From Gammaproteobacteria bacterium (lineage in GTDB: Bacteria; Pseudomonadota; Gammaproteobacteria; Xanthomonadales; Wenzhouxiangellaceae), in contig PWWM01000170.1 in NCBI GenBank assembly GCA_003561495.1, forward strand, positions 1 to 18,886: a stretch of DNA of 18,886 nucleotides, written 5' to 3'. Positions 1 to 7,251 of this stretch are shown piece by piece. A model generated the notes under the pieces. That model was not told the origin of the DNA and did no database searches. It was given only the letters and a program-made list of their open reading frames with translations. The stretch's first letter is position 1; every line of letters begins with the position of its first letter. The position numbers were made by a program, and so were the translations under genes.

Positions 1-87
1 CTCCTTCTGCAGCAGCGCGGTGAAATCGTCCTGCTCAACCGCCTCTTCGGTTTCCGCCTGTTGCGCGGCTTCCTTTTCCTTGGCCAT
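1..87 (-). CDS. tssC: TssC (VipB) large sheath subunit, N-terminal fragment
   Basis: Only the first 29 codons lie in the window and the gene continues past the left edge. The visible N-terminus is a charged, Ala/Glu-rich tail (MAKEKEAAQQ...) followed by DDFTALLQKE, which resembles the segment preceding the sheath core in TssC/VipB/ImpC proteins. The family partner of TssC is TssB, and here the gene follows tssB directly: the tssB stop TGA and the tssC ATG are two bases apart (TGATCATG). A strong ribosome site (AGGAGGAGG, 95-103) sits inside the last codons of tssB, about 7 bases before the ATG. This tight coupling fits a sheath built from TssB-TssC heterodimers in equal amounts. The identification rests on a short stretch plus context, but that combination is characteristic. 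Confidence 0.88.
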   Translation of the reverse strand, partial: MAKEKEAAQQAETEEAVEQDDFTALLQKE

Positions 88-89
88 GA

Positions 90-614
90 TCAATCCTCCT
101 CCTTGCTTTCGTCATCATCCGGCTTGGGTGCATCAGTCAGTGACTTGAGCAACTCCGGATCATTGATGGCCTTGGAAATCAGTTCCTCGGCGCCTGCCTT
201 GCCGTCCATGTAGGTGACCAGATTGGAGAGCTGGGTCCGCGCTTGCAGCAATTTACGCAGCGGCTCAACCTTGCGGGCTACCGCTGCCGGAGAGAAATCA
301 TCCATGCTCTCGAAGGTCAGGTCCACACTGAGCTCGCCTTCGTCGTCAGACAGGGTATTCTTCACGCGGAAGGCAGCCCGGGGCTTCATGGCCTTCATGC
401 GGTCATCGAAGTTATCCATGTCGAATTCGAGGAACTTGCGCTGCTCGATGGGCGGCAACGGGTCTTCCTGCTTGCCAGCCAGGTCAGCCATGATGCCCAT
501 CACGAACGGGATCTGGACTTTCTTCTCCGCCCCGTACAACTCAACGTCGTACTCGATCTGAACCCTCGGCGCGCGATTTCTTGCGATGAATTTCTGTCTG
601 CTTTCCTTGGCCAC
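90..614 (-). CDS. tssB: TssB (VipA) small contractile sheath subunit
   Basis: Encodes a 174-aa protein of the TssB/VipA/ImpB family, the small subunit that pairs with TssC to form the contractile T6SS sheath in the cytoplasm. The family hallmark near the N-terminus is clear: RAPRVQIEYDVELYG at about residues 14-28, then PFVMGIMADLAGK, followed by an F-x-x-x-D-x-x-N/D region (FLEFDMDNFDD) and a helical C-terminal part (EPLRKLLQARTQLSNLV). The length equals the usual 165-175 aa. I place the start at GTG 614-612, not at the in-frame TTG 620-618, because AAGGAG (622-627) lies 7 bases before the GTG but overlaps the spacing needed for the TTG; the resulting MAKES start also fits the family. The acidic C-terminal tail (DDDESKEED) carries the ribosome site of tssC. 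Lies 52 bases downstream of tssA in the same operon. Confidence 0.95.
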   Translation of the reverse strand: MAKESRQKFIARNRAPRVQIEYDVELYGAEKKVQIPFVMGIMADLAGKQEDPLPPIEQRKFLEFDMDNFDDRMKAMKPRAAFRVKNTLSDDEGELSVDLTFESMDDFSPAAVARKVEPLRKLLQARTQLSNLVTYMDGKAGAEELISKAINDPELLKSLTDAPKPDDDESKEED

Positions 615-621
615 TTTCAAA

Positions 622-627
622 CTCCTT
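622..627 (-). promoter_or_regulatory. Ribosome binding site that decides the tssB start
   Basis: Reads AAGGAG on the minus strand, 7 bases before GTG 614-612 and only one base before the alternative TTG 620-618. The spacing supports GTG as the true tssB start. Confidence 0.75.
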
Positions 628-635
628 GGTCAGAG

Positions 636-657
636 ACCGGGCCAGCTCCCGGCCGGT
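636..657 (-). other. Stem-loop in the tssA-tssB gap
   Basis: On the transcribed strand ACCGG..CCGGT pairs as a 5-bp GC stem that continues with CC/GG after a one-base bulge, closing a loop of about 7 bases. It lies between the tssA stop (667) and the tssB ribosome site (622-627). No U-run follows, so it is not a standard intrinsic terminator. By inference it could stabilise the tssBC part of the mRNA after cleavage or modulate passage from tssA to tssB. Confidence 0.4.
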
Positions 658-666
658 TGTCGTTGA

Positions 667-1719
667 TTACTTGTCCTTGTCCTTCTTGCTGCCCGATACG
701 ATTTCGAATTCCTTGAGCCCGCCCGGGGCAAGATCCTTGAGTATGGCGGTGAAGTCCTGAGACACGAGCCGCTTGGCCCGCTGCACCAACAGCGGCACGG
801 GGCTGGAAGGTTCGTTCTTGTTGAAATACTCGGTGACGCGATCAAGCATCTTGATCGCATCTTCGCGTGAGTTGATTTCCCCGGGTATCGCCTGAGGCGC
901 AGCCGGCGCTGCACCGGATGCGGCGTTGGCGGAATCTCCTTCGCCTTCCGGACCGGCCCCGGTCGCCACACCGCGGCGCTCGAGCGCATCCTGCAACACG
1001 GGACGGACATCTCGGCACAGGCGGAATAAATCATCCAGGGAAAGCTGATCGGCGGCTTCAACATTGCCATTGAAAGCCGTCTCGATGGCCTTGGCGTGTT
1101 CGGCGATCTGGTCAAATCGGGCCAGCGTGTCCTGCAACTCCTCCAGATCGATATCCATCAAAGCCTGGTTGATTGCCGACATCTGCGGCGTCTCTTCACT
1201 GCCCGGGGCCTTGAGAAACTCGCCGGCGATCAGATAATCGCGAATGGTGAACTTGCCAATGGCCGCCGAAGCGACCAGAACGGTCTGGCGCAGCAGGCGC
1301 AGATAGCCTTCGGAAGAGCCCAGCTCACCCAGGGTATGCAAGCGCTCGGTCGCATCGCCCTCATCAATGAGAGGGTCAAGGTCATCCCAGTACTGTTCAA
1401 GCATCTTGCTGATGAGATCAAGGCCGGCAGTCGCTCCCGCCAGACCCTCGCGAGCGGTCAATGCTTTGGTCAGCAGCACCGCGACACGAAGTGACTTGGC
1501 CTGATCGAACAGGGCTTCACCCTTTTCCCTGACCGCACGCCAGTCAGGGTCCTCGGCAGGAATGACCTCATCGCCCATGACATGCTCTTCACGTCCCTGG
1601 GCGAGTCGCTCAAGTTCGGAATATTCGGGACTGAACACGAAGTCATCCAGATCCTCACCACAAGGATGTTCCTCGGAGACCGGTTCGAGAAGTCGTTCAG
1701 TGTCCAATAATTCGCTCAT
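667..1719 (-). CDS. tssA: TssA, short HSI-I-type baseplate/sheath assembly protein
   Basis: A 350-aa TssA/ImpA protein, which helps recruit baseplate and tail components and initiates sheath growth in the cytoplasm. The N-terminal ImpA_N domain (about residues 8-165) is recognisable from LLEPVSEEHPCGEDLDDF and EDPDWRAVREKGEALFDQAKSLRVAV. An Ala/Gly/Pro-rich linker follows (about 251-280). The C-terminus has SREDAIKMLDRVTEYF-x-x-NEPSSPVPLLVQRAKRL, typical of short TssA1-like proteins of about 340-350 aa. The frame is open further upstream to 1845, but ATG 1719-1717 is preferred: AAGGAG (1730-1735) precedes it by 10 bases, and homology starts at MSELLDTERLLEP. It is the first gene of the tssABC unit, and a candidate promoter lies about 40-70 bases upstream. 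The Lys/Asp-rich end (KKDKDK) is unremarkable. Confidence 0.94.
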   Translation of the reverse strand: MSELLDTERLLEPVSEEHPCGEDLDDFVFSPEYSELERLAQGREEHVMGDEVIPAEDPDWRAVREKGEALFDQAKSLRVAVLLTKALTAREGLAGATAGLDLISKMLEQYWDDLDPLIDEGDATERLHTLGELGSSEGYLRLLRQTVLVASAAIGKFTIRDYLIAGEFLKAPGSEETPQMSAINQALMDIDLEELQDTLARFDQIAEHAKAIETAFNGNVEAADQLSLDDLFRLCRDVRPVLQDALERRGVATGAGPEGEGDSANAASGAAPAAPQAIPGEINSREDAIKMLDRVTEYFNKNEPSSPVPLLVQRAKRLVSQDFTAILKDLAPGGLKEFEIVSGSKKDKDK

Positions 1720-1758
1720 TGCGAATACACTCCTTACGTGCTCCCCCTGCGTCTGCGG

Positions 1759-1788
1759 ATCATACAACAACATCCCGGATTGACGCAA
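1759..1788 (-). promoter_or_regulatory. Candidate sigma-70 promoter for tssABC
   Basis: On the minus strand: -35 TTGCGT (1788-1783), an 18-base spacer, and -10 TATGAT (1764-1759, five of six consensus bases). The predicted start near 1752 gives a leader of about 33 bases before the tssA ATG at 1719, with AAGGAG at 1730-1735. The -10 is good and the -35 matches only TTG. Confidence 0.45.
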
Positions 1789-1871
1789 AGATCGTGACGC
1801 GGTGCACCGGCTGGCTTCGTTCCTTCGGGCCAGGTCGGCAAGCACCCAGATTCAAAAAGATTTTCCTTTCG

Positions 1872-1900
1872 CTGAAATAAAACGTAAACCGGGCTAGAAT
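1872..1900 (+). promoter_or_regulatory. Candidate sigma-70 promoter for the 88-aa gene
   Basis: -35 CTGAAA (1872-1877, four of six) and -10 TAGAAT (1895-1900, five of six) are separated by an ideal 17-base spacer. The predicted transcript starts near 1907, about 22 bases before the ATG at 1929. Together with the minus-strand promoter at 1759-1788 this makes 1720-1928 a divergent control region. Confidence 0.5.
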
Positions 1901-1928
1901 CCTGTCAACCACAAGCGAGTCTGATTGA

Positions 1929-2195
1929 ATGCCTCGAATCAAGGAAGTCGAATTCTGGAGCTTCATGGACGCCTTGCAGAAGGCCTCCGATACAGGTGGG
2001 AAGATCGAGCCGATCGACAAGGATGCCTGGCGGAAGTACCTCAAGGAAAACCGGATGAGCGAGCCAATGATGGTCGAATTCGCCAAGTCACGCTTCATGA
2101 CTTTCAAACGGGTCGTCATCGACGACGACTCGGAGTGGGTCGGTTTCTACATGTATTCGGTCGATGACGAAGGGGCGCTCAAATGGGAATCCTGA
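1929..2195 (+). CDS. Uncharacterised 88-aa protein inside the T6SS locus
   Basis: I do not recognise this family. The 88-aa product is soluble-looking: it has no signal peptide or membrane segment and is rich in charged and aromatic residues. It starts MPRIKEVEFWSFMDAL, has a helical-looking Lys/Glu/Met-rich middle (DAWRKYLKENRMSEPMM), and ends in a probable beta segment (EWVGFYMYSVDDEG). It is the only plus-strand gene within the T6SS cluster and has its own candidate promoter (1872-1900). The ribosome site is weak (AAGCGAG, at a longer than usual distance). Its last 49 bases overlap the 3' end of pppA tail to tail. In the HSI-I layout the kinase gene ppkA would follow pppA here. The promoter match, protein-like composition and lack of competing long frames at 1929-2146 suggest it is real. 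A role in T6SS control is inference from position only. Confidence 0.62.
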   Translation: MPRIKEVEFWSFMDALQKASDTGGKIEPIDKDAWRKYLKENRMSEPMMVEFAKSRFMTFKRVVIDDDSEWVGFYMYSVDDEGALKWES

Positions 2196-2887
2196 ATATG
2201 CACGCTGATTGCCGTGCAGTTGTCGCGCGACTCATTTTCCAGGGCGCGCTCGACCAATGCCCGAGAAGGATCCTCTGACGCTTCCAGCAATGCCAGCATC
2301 TCCCCACTCGTCACCGCACCACTGACCCCATCGGAACACAGCAACCAGGCATCGCCCGGTCGCGCTTCGAGGACCAGACAGTCCAGTTGCAGCTCATCGC
2401 TGGCGCCGACCGCGCGGGTGATGGCCTGTGCGCCAGGCTGGCCATGGTCCATCGGCTGGCCGGTATTTTTCTCGACTTCACGAGCGTAACTGTGGTCTTC
2501 GGTCATCTGGCGTATTTTCCCGCCACGCAAACGATAGACACGGCTATCACCGGCCCACAACACCAGAGCCCGATCCGAGTGGACCACCAGCAAGGCCACT
2601 GTTGATCCGATCTGGCCAAGGTCATGGGCATGAGAATACTCACGCAGATGACGATTGCACTCGGACAGGCTGGACTTCAATGCATTGACCATTCCACCAA
2701 TTCGGGCGGGCAGGTCAACCTCGCTGAGCTGCTCGACGATCCAGCTCGATGCATAATCTCCGGCCTGATGGCCGCCCATTCCGTCGCAAACCACCCAGAG
2801 GCCGCGCTCTGGCTGAACCAGTAATGCATCTTCATTGCGTTGACGAACGTAACCCTGATGGGTGTACCCGAAACTCCTGAACTCCAT
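2147..2887 (-). CDS. pppA: PppA, PP2C-family Ser/Thr phosphatase of the T6SS
   Basis: A 246-aa cytoplasmic PP2C (PPM) phosphatase. Metal-binding motifs are all present: RNED (residues 17-20), DGMGG (35-39), GSTVALLVV (94-102), WAGDSRVYRL (111-120), SDG (185-187) and DN (222-223). In P. aeruginosa HSI-I the homologue (242 aa) dephosphorylates the FHA protein Fha1 and so turns the secretion machine off; the same role is inferred here because tagH is in the same gene set. The start is ATG 2887-2885, which shares its A with the TGA of tagF (TGATG), so translation is probably coupled; a TTG one codon earlier is less likely. The non-core C-terminal tail (about 235-246, Ser-rich) overlaps the convergent 88-aa gene. 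No kinase gene is adjacent. Confidence 0.93.
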   Translation of the reverse strand: MEFRSFGYTHQGYVRQRNEDALLVQPERGLWVVCDGMGGHQAGDYASSWIVEQLSEVDLPARIGGMVNALKSSLSECNRHLREYSHAHDLGQIGSTVALLVVHSDRALVLWAGDSRVYRLRGGKIRQMTEDHSYAREVEKNTGQPMDHGQPGAQAITRAVGASDELQLDCLVLEARPGDAWLLCSDGVSGAVTSGEMLALLEASEDPSRALVERALENESRDNCTAISVHIQDSHLSAPSSSTEYM

Positions 2888-3687
2888 CAACTCGTCCCTC
2901 TATCCTGACTTTCTTCGGCCAGATCCCAGTCTGGCTCCGTGTTCGCCTGCGCACCCACTCTGCGGCCCTGCTCCCAGCCTGCCGCCTGGAAATCGCCATC
3001 GAAAAGCGCCGCGAAGCCCTGCGACGATGGCAGCCCCCGCTCCAGCAACAAACAGGGAGCCACATGCTGAGAACCCTGTGTCCACCATAGCGAGAAACCC
3101 GGACAGATTTCAGCCAGGGCATCGCTGCCGATGGTCGCCAGAACTTCACGGGTACTGACTTCGGCACCGAGGCTGTAATGCCTGCCGGCATCGTGCAGGG
3201 CCAACCAGGGTTCATCGTCGCACCTGTCGTCGAACACCTGATCAGCATCGGGCAATGTCATCAGGCGTTCTTCCAGTATGTCCGGGTCAAAATCATCCTC
3301 CAGACATTCCAGCGCCAGGGCCTGGGCTCTTTCAAACCAGCTCTGCCAGCAGTAAAGTGCCGCCAACGGGGAGCAATCGCCAGCATCGACCATGACCGTA
3401 AACGGAAAATATCGGCCGACCCGATCGACACTGGGAATCATCACGCCCAGCCAGGTGGATTGACCCAGCGCACCAGCACCAGCGGCAAAATTCCATACCG
3501 GTGCAACCGTATAGAAGTCCAGCCAGTCCTCGCCGAGTTTCCTGCGGCTGGCTGCCATGCCATCCTGCAACCAATCGTCCCACAAGCTCACCACCGAGCG
3601 ATCCAGGCTGCGAGTGATGAAGTCTCCCAGTCGTGGAATCTTTCCGTAACAACCTGATCGCCCCTGAATGATCGTCTCCCTATCCAT
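2887..3687 (-). CDS. tagF: TagF (ImpM), post-translational T6SS repressor
   Basis: A 266-aa TagF/ImpM-type protein. The diagnostic N-terminal stretch GCYGKIPRLGDFITRSL (residues 12-28) is followed by WDDWLQDGMAASR, APVWNF and the block PSVDRVGRYFPFTVMV (about 85-100). TagF proteins hold the T6SS off independently of the kinase/phosphatase switch; in HSI-I TagF1 acts through Fha1. In some genomes tagF and pppA are one fused gene; here they are separate but overlap by one base. The start ATG (3687-3685) lies 12 bases after the tssM stop and has no clear Shine-Dalgarno sequence, so coupling to tssM is likely. It is somewhat longer than TagF1 of P. aeruginosa because of an acidic C-terminal extension (PDWDLAEESQDRGTS). 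Confidence 0.9.
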   Translation of the reverse strand: MDRETIIQGRSGCYGKIPRLGDFITRSLDRSVVSLWDDWLQDGMAASRRKLGEDWLDFYTVAPVWNFAAGAGALGQSTWLGVMIPSVDRVGRYFPFTVMVDAGDCSPLAALYCWQSWFERAQALALECLEDDFDPDILEERLMTLPDADQVFDDRCDDEPWLALHDAGRHYSLGAEVSTREVLATIGSDALAEICPGFSLWWTQGSQHVAPCLLLERGLPSSQGFAALFDGDFQAAGWEQGRRVGAQANTEPDWDLAEESQDRGTS

Positions 3688-3699
3688 GCGTGGAGCCGT

Positions 3700-6600
3700 T
3701 CAGAGCGTCCCGGGGCACTGGAACTGCTGGACCAGGTCCTCGGTGAGCGGATTGACCAGGGCATGGGACCGGATTTCGTAAGTCGCCTTGCGTCCGCCCA
3801 TGGAGAATTCGACGATCTGCGTTTCCGGCGTGCTCCCCGGCTCACGCTGGAACTGATCGAGAAAACGCAACAAGGCCCACGGCCCATCGCGGGTAATGCT
3901 GGAGCGGCCGCTTTCAGCAGGGGGATCAAACTGCAGGCGAACCGTCGAGTCTCCCTGATCAGGCCAGCGCACCGTTGTCCAGCGTACCGGCCCGTGAAAG
4001 TACTCGACCGACTGTTCGCCAATCCGCAAGCTCAAACGATTGATTGACTGGTCCATGTCCACCGGTCGCAGGTCCAACGGGATGACCGGTCGCTGGCCGC
4101 CCTCGGGGAAAAAGGCGTCACGAATTCGTCGGGCCCGTTCAAACTGACGGATGCTACTTGATGACAATGTGGGCGAGCCGGGTTGCGGCGGGCGCCATCG
4201 CCAGGGCGAACTGCCGGTGTCGGCATAATTTCTCAGATGCTCGTCGAAAAACTCATCGATCAGGCCGCCATGGCCGAACAGCCGCCCGAACTCCTGCAAC
4301 GACAGCTCCTCGGATGCGCCCGGCCGGAACGGATAGCGACGGCCGGTCAGTTCACGACAGGGCGTGAGCACCCGGTTGGTCCATTGCCGTTGCACCTGGG
4401 AGCGGGTGTCATCCGCGGTCAATTGAACGATCCGGGTTGAAAACAGGTTCAACCAGCCCGAGACCGGCTCCGGCAGATCCAGCGCTTCCTCACGCAGATT
4501 TCGCGTCAGGTCTGCGGTCGTACCCAGGCCAGTGGCTAGACCACGCGCCGAATCCTCGAAGTTGATCGCCAGTTGTCGGAGCGTGCTCAGTGGCCGGTTG
4601 ATCGGCCAGTCATCGGGCTGATCGGGTTCACCGGCCAGACGAACCAGTGAACGAAAATGAGCTTCGACGGCCGTTTCCGGATCGGTCGCATCGGAACTGC
4701 CACTGACCGCACCGGCCAGGCGACGTGCATCGGGAGACAGGCGGCGAGTCGCCTGACGCTGGGCAATCCGGCTTCCGGCCTCACCCAGGGAAGACAGTCT
4801 GCCGCCGCCTTCCTCTTCCTCATCGACGCGAGTCAGACTGACCTCGTCAGCAATCGCGCCGACCAGACGGCGAATCGGCGAACGACGCTCGGAGGCCGCA
4901 CGCAAGACTCGGATGGCATCCTGGGTACTTCCGAATCCGACGATTTCCAGATCCTCCAGCAAGGCCTCCCAGTGCAGCACAAACTCGCGGAAATAGAGCT
5001 CGAGCGCTTCGTCCATGAGGCGGTTCAACTCACGCATCTCATCGAAACGACCGCGCTCCTCATCCCCCAGCACCCAGGTTTCATCCAGCAATTCGCGCGC
5101 TGTGGAGCGCAGGTTCTGCATGACGATCTCGTGGTAACCACTGTAGGTATACAAGGGCGGAATGCCGTCATCCAGTGAGCGCCCGCTGGCACGCTGGAAG
5201 ACCTGGTCAGCCAGTGTGCCGGCCTGCTCGGAGACCTTGAACGGCATCACCGACCGTGAGGCCTCGGCATCAAACTCCAGGCGCTGCAGCACCCACCGGG
5301 ACATGGGGATGGAGCGCAAGACATCACGGGCGTCGGCAATCAGGTACTCGTCCAGTCCGTAATCAACCGGCACATTCAGCGTCCTGGCCAGGGCTGCGAC
5401 GTGTTCACGAAGGTCCTCCAGTTCATGGCTGCTCAACCCGGCCGGCGGGTATTCATCAAGATCAATCTGGTACCAGACATCGATCAGCTCGGCCTCGTAG
5501 CGCGCTGGACGCTCCAGCATCAGATAAGTTCGCAGGGTCTCGTAAAGGGTTTCCTCATCATGACTTTGACTCAGTCGCTCTTCCAGGCGGTGGATCAGCT
5601 GGGGCAACAGCAGTTTTTCGAGCAGGCGTTCATAGGTGCGCCGGGCCTCGCGACCCATTTTTTCACCCTGGTACAGACCCCAGCCGGCACGACGTGGCGC
5701 GGATTCGTCACGTTCGGCATAGCCATGTGGCAAGACACGGGTCTGGTTGAGGATGAACACGACTTCATTCAGATCAGCCGGTCGCTCATCAATGGCACGT
5801 AGATTCAGGCGCAACTCATCAGAAGCTTCATCCATGGCCGCGATCAGATTCTGGTTGGTCATGTAACTGACCGACCACAGGCCAATGGCTGTGACCAGGA
5901 CGACGACACTGAACACGGTCGCCGCCATCTGCGCAATGCGACGCCGCCGCTCGCCGCGTGCATCAACCCCTGCCAGCGCCGCCTCGGGGAAAACCACCTC
6001 GTTGAGCAGACGGGTCAGGAAATAGCTGCGTCCACGTCCGCCGGCCTGCGCCGCCCCGGTCGCGTTGATCCCGAACGAACGGGATAGCGCGCCCATGACC
6101 CGATCAATCGGAGTGCCTTCCTGGGTCGCGCTGGTGAAATAGCAACCCCGCAGCAACAGGTCCTCCTCGTATCGGCTGGGGGCAAAGACCTCATCAAGGA
6201 ATTGCTCGAGAACCGGATGCAGGGCGGCAAACTGTTGCGGGAAGGAGTAAAGGGCCTGGCGCCGCTGACCCGAACGTTCGTGCTGGAGCTTGTCAACCAC
6301 CTGGGCACCCAGGCGCTTGCCGAGCTTCTGCAACTCTTCGGGCAATTGCTTGACGGCGTGCCCTTTTTCCGAATCCTCGACGTCAAACGTCACCCCCCAG
6401 ACCTGTTCGCGCTCGCGCAGTCCAAGGTCATCGAAGAATTCATTGAAGCCGGCCAGCAGGTCACACTTGGTCAGAACGACATAAACCGGAAAACGCACGC
6501 CCAGCTCGGATTGCAGCTCCTGAAGCCGGCTGCGGATCGCCTGGGCGTGCTGACGCAGTTCTCCGTCGCTGGAGGTCAACAGATCGGAGACACTGATGGC

Positions 6601-7251
6601 CACCAATGCACCATTGATGGGCTGGCGCTTGCGGTAGCGCTTGAGTAGTCCGAGAAATCCTTTCCAGGCGCCGGCATCGCGGGTTCGGTCGCTGTCCTGG
6701 GTGGTATAGCGACCGGCGGTGTCGATCAATACCGCATCATTGGTAAACCACCAGTCGCAGTGACGGGTGCCGCCCACGCCCTTGAGCGCCTCGACCCCGA
6801 ACCGCTCGGCCAGCGGAAACTGCAGGCCGGAATTGACCAGGGCGGTCGTCTTGCCCGCGCCGGGCGGCCCGATGATCAGATACCACGGTATCTGGTAGAG
6901 GCGCTTGCGCTCGCCCGATCCGCCCAGGCGCGCATTCTTGAGGACCTCCATGGCCTCCTGCAAACGCTCCTGCAGCAACTCCACTTCCTCGGCCGAGGCA
7001 TCTTCATCGGGCGTGGATTCAACCACCTGCTGGGCCAGTTCCTCGTTGTAGCGCCGCCCGATCATCCACGCGCGGGTCTTCTTGACAATCCACCAGACAA
7101 ACAGCACGACGATGATGGCCAGGCGCCAGTACGGATGCTCCAGCGGCACCCAATCGCCAATCGCGATCAGCGGCCCGATGAACCAGATGACCAGGGAAAT
7201 GGCGGTCAATGCCACCAGCGGAATCAGAATATGGCGGATGAAGGCAATCAT
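3700..7251 (-). CDS. tssM: TssM (IcmF), inner-membrane ring component with Walker motifs
   Basis: A 1183-aa IcmF/TssM protein, the large inner-membrane subunit that spans the periplasm to meet TssJ. Two N-terminal membrane segments (about residues 8-30 and 42-57) precede a cytoplasmic NTPase-like domain with Walker A GPPGAGKTT (128-136), DTAGRY (177-182) and TKCD (261-264), so the nucleotide site looks intact. A third membrane segment (about 441-463) follows the basic stretch RRRR. The remaining 700 or so residues are periplasmic and end in the conserved IcmF C-terminal region (GPWALLRFLDQF, then NPLTEDLVQQFQCPGTL). The length is at the upper end of the usual 1100-1200. The start ATG overlaps the tssL stop by four bases (ATGA). 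The TssM-TssL-TssJ complex forms the trans-envelope channel. Confidence 0.96.
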   Translation of the reverse strand: MIAFIRHILIPLVALTAISLVIWFIGPLIAIGDWVPLEHPYWRLAIIVVLFVWWIVKKTRAWMIGRRYNEELAQQVVESTPDEDASAEEVELLQERLQEAMEVLKNARLGGSGERKRLYQIPWYLIIGPPGAGKTTALVNSGLQFPLAERFGVEALKGVGGTRHCDWWFTNDAVLIDTAGRYTTQDSDRTRDAGAWKGFLGLLKRYRKRQPINGALVAISVSDLLTSSDGELRQHAQAIRSRLQELQSELGVRFPVYVVLTKCDLLAGFNEFFDDLGLREREQVWGVTFDVEDSEKGHAVKQLPEELQKLGKRLGAQVVDKLQHERSGQRRQALYSFPQQFAALHPVLEQFLDEVFAPSRYEEDLLLRGCYFTSATQEGTPIDRVMGALSRSFGINATGAAQAGGRGRSYFLTRLLNEVVFPEAALAGVDARGERRRRIAQMAATVFSVVVLVTAIGLWSVSYMTNQNLIAAMDEASDELRLNLRAIDERPADLNEVVFILNQTRVLPHGYAERDESAPRRAGWGLYQGEKMGREARRTYERLLEKLLLPQLIHRLEERLSQSHDEETLYETLRTYLMLERPARYEAELIDVWYQIDLDEYPPAGLSSHELEDLREHVAALARTLNVPVDYGLDEYLIADARDVLRSIPMSRWVLQRLEFDAEASRSVMPFKVSEQAGTLADQVFQRASGRSLDDGIPPLYTYSGYHEIVMQNLRSTARELLDETWVLGDEERGRFDEMRELNRLMDEALELYFREFVLHWEALLEDLEIVGFGSTQDAIRVLRAASERRSPIRRLVGAIADEVSLTRVDEEEEGGGRLSSLGEAGSRIAQRQATRRLSPDARRLAGAVSGSSDATDPETAVEAHFRSLVRLAGEPDQPDDWPINRPLSTLRQLAINFEDSARGLATGLGTTADLTRNLREEALDLPEPVSGWLNLFSTRIVQLTADDTRSQVQRQWTNRVLTPCRELTGRRYPFRPGASEELSLQEFGRLFGHGGLIDEFFDEHLRNYADTGSSPWRWRPPQPGSPTLSSSSIRQFERARRIRDAFFPEGGQRPVIPLDLRPVDMDQSINRLSLRIGEQSVEYFHGPVRWTTVRWPDQGDSTVRLQFDPPAESGRSSITRDGPWALLRFLDQFQREPGSTPETQIVEFSMGGRKATYEIRSHALVNPLTEDLVQQFQCPGTL

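Noticed and set aside
1903..1908. Perfect minus-strand TTGACA in the tssA upstream region
   Set aside because: No acceptable -10 lies 16-18 bases downstream (the hexamer there is ACGTTT), so I prefer the promoter at 1759-1788 for tssA.
1720..1928. Possible sigma-54 promoter for T6SS genes
   Set aside because: Searched by eye for TGGCAC-N5-TTGC on both strands; only partial matches with wrong spacing (such as TGGGTGCTTGCC) were seen.
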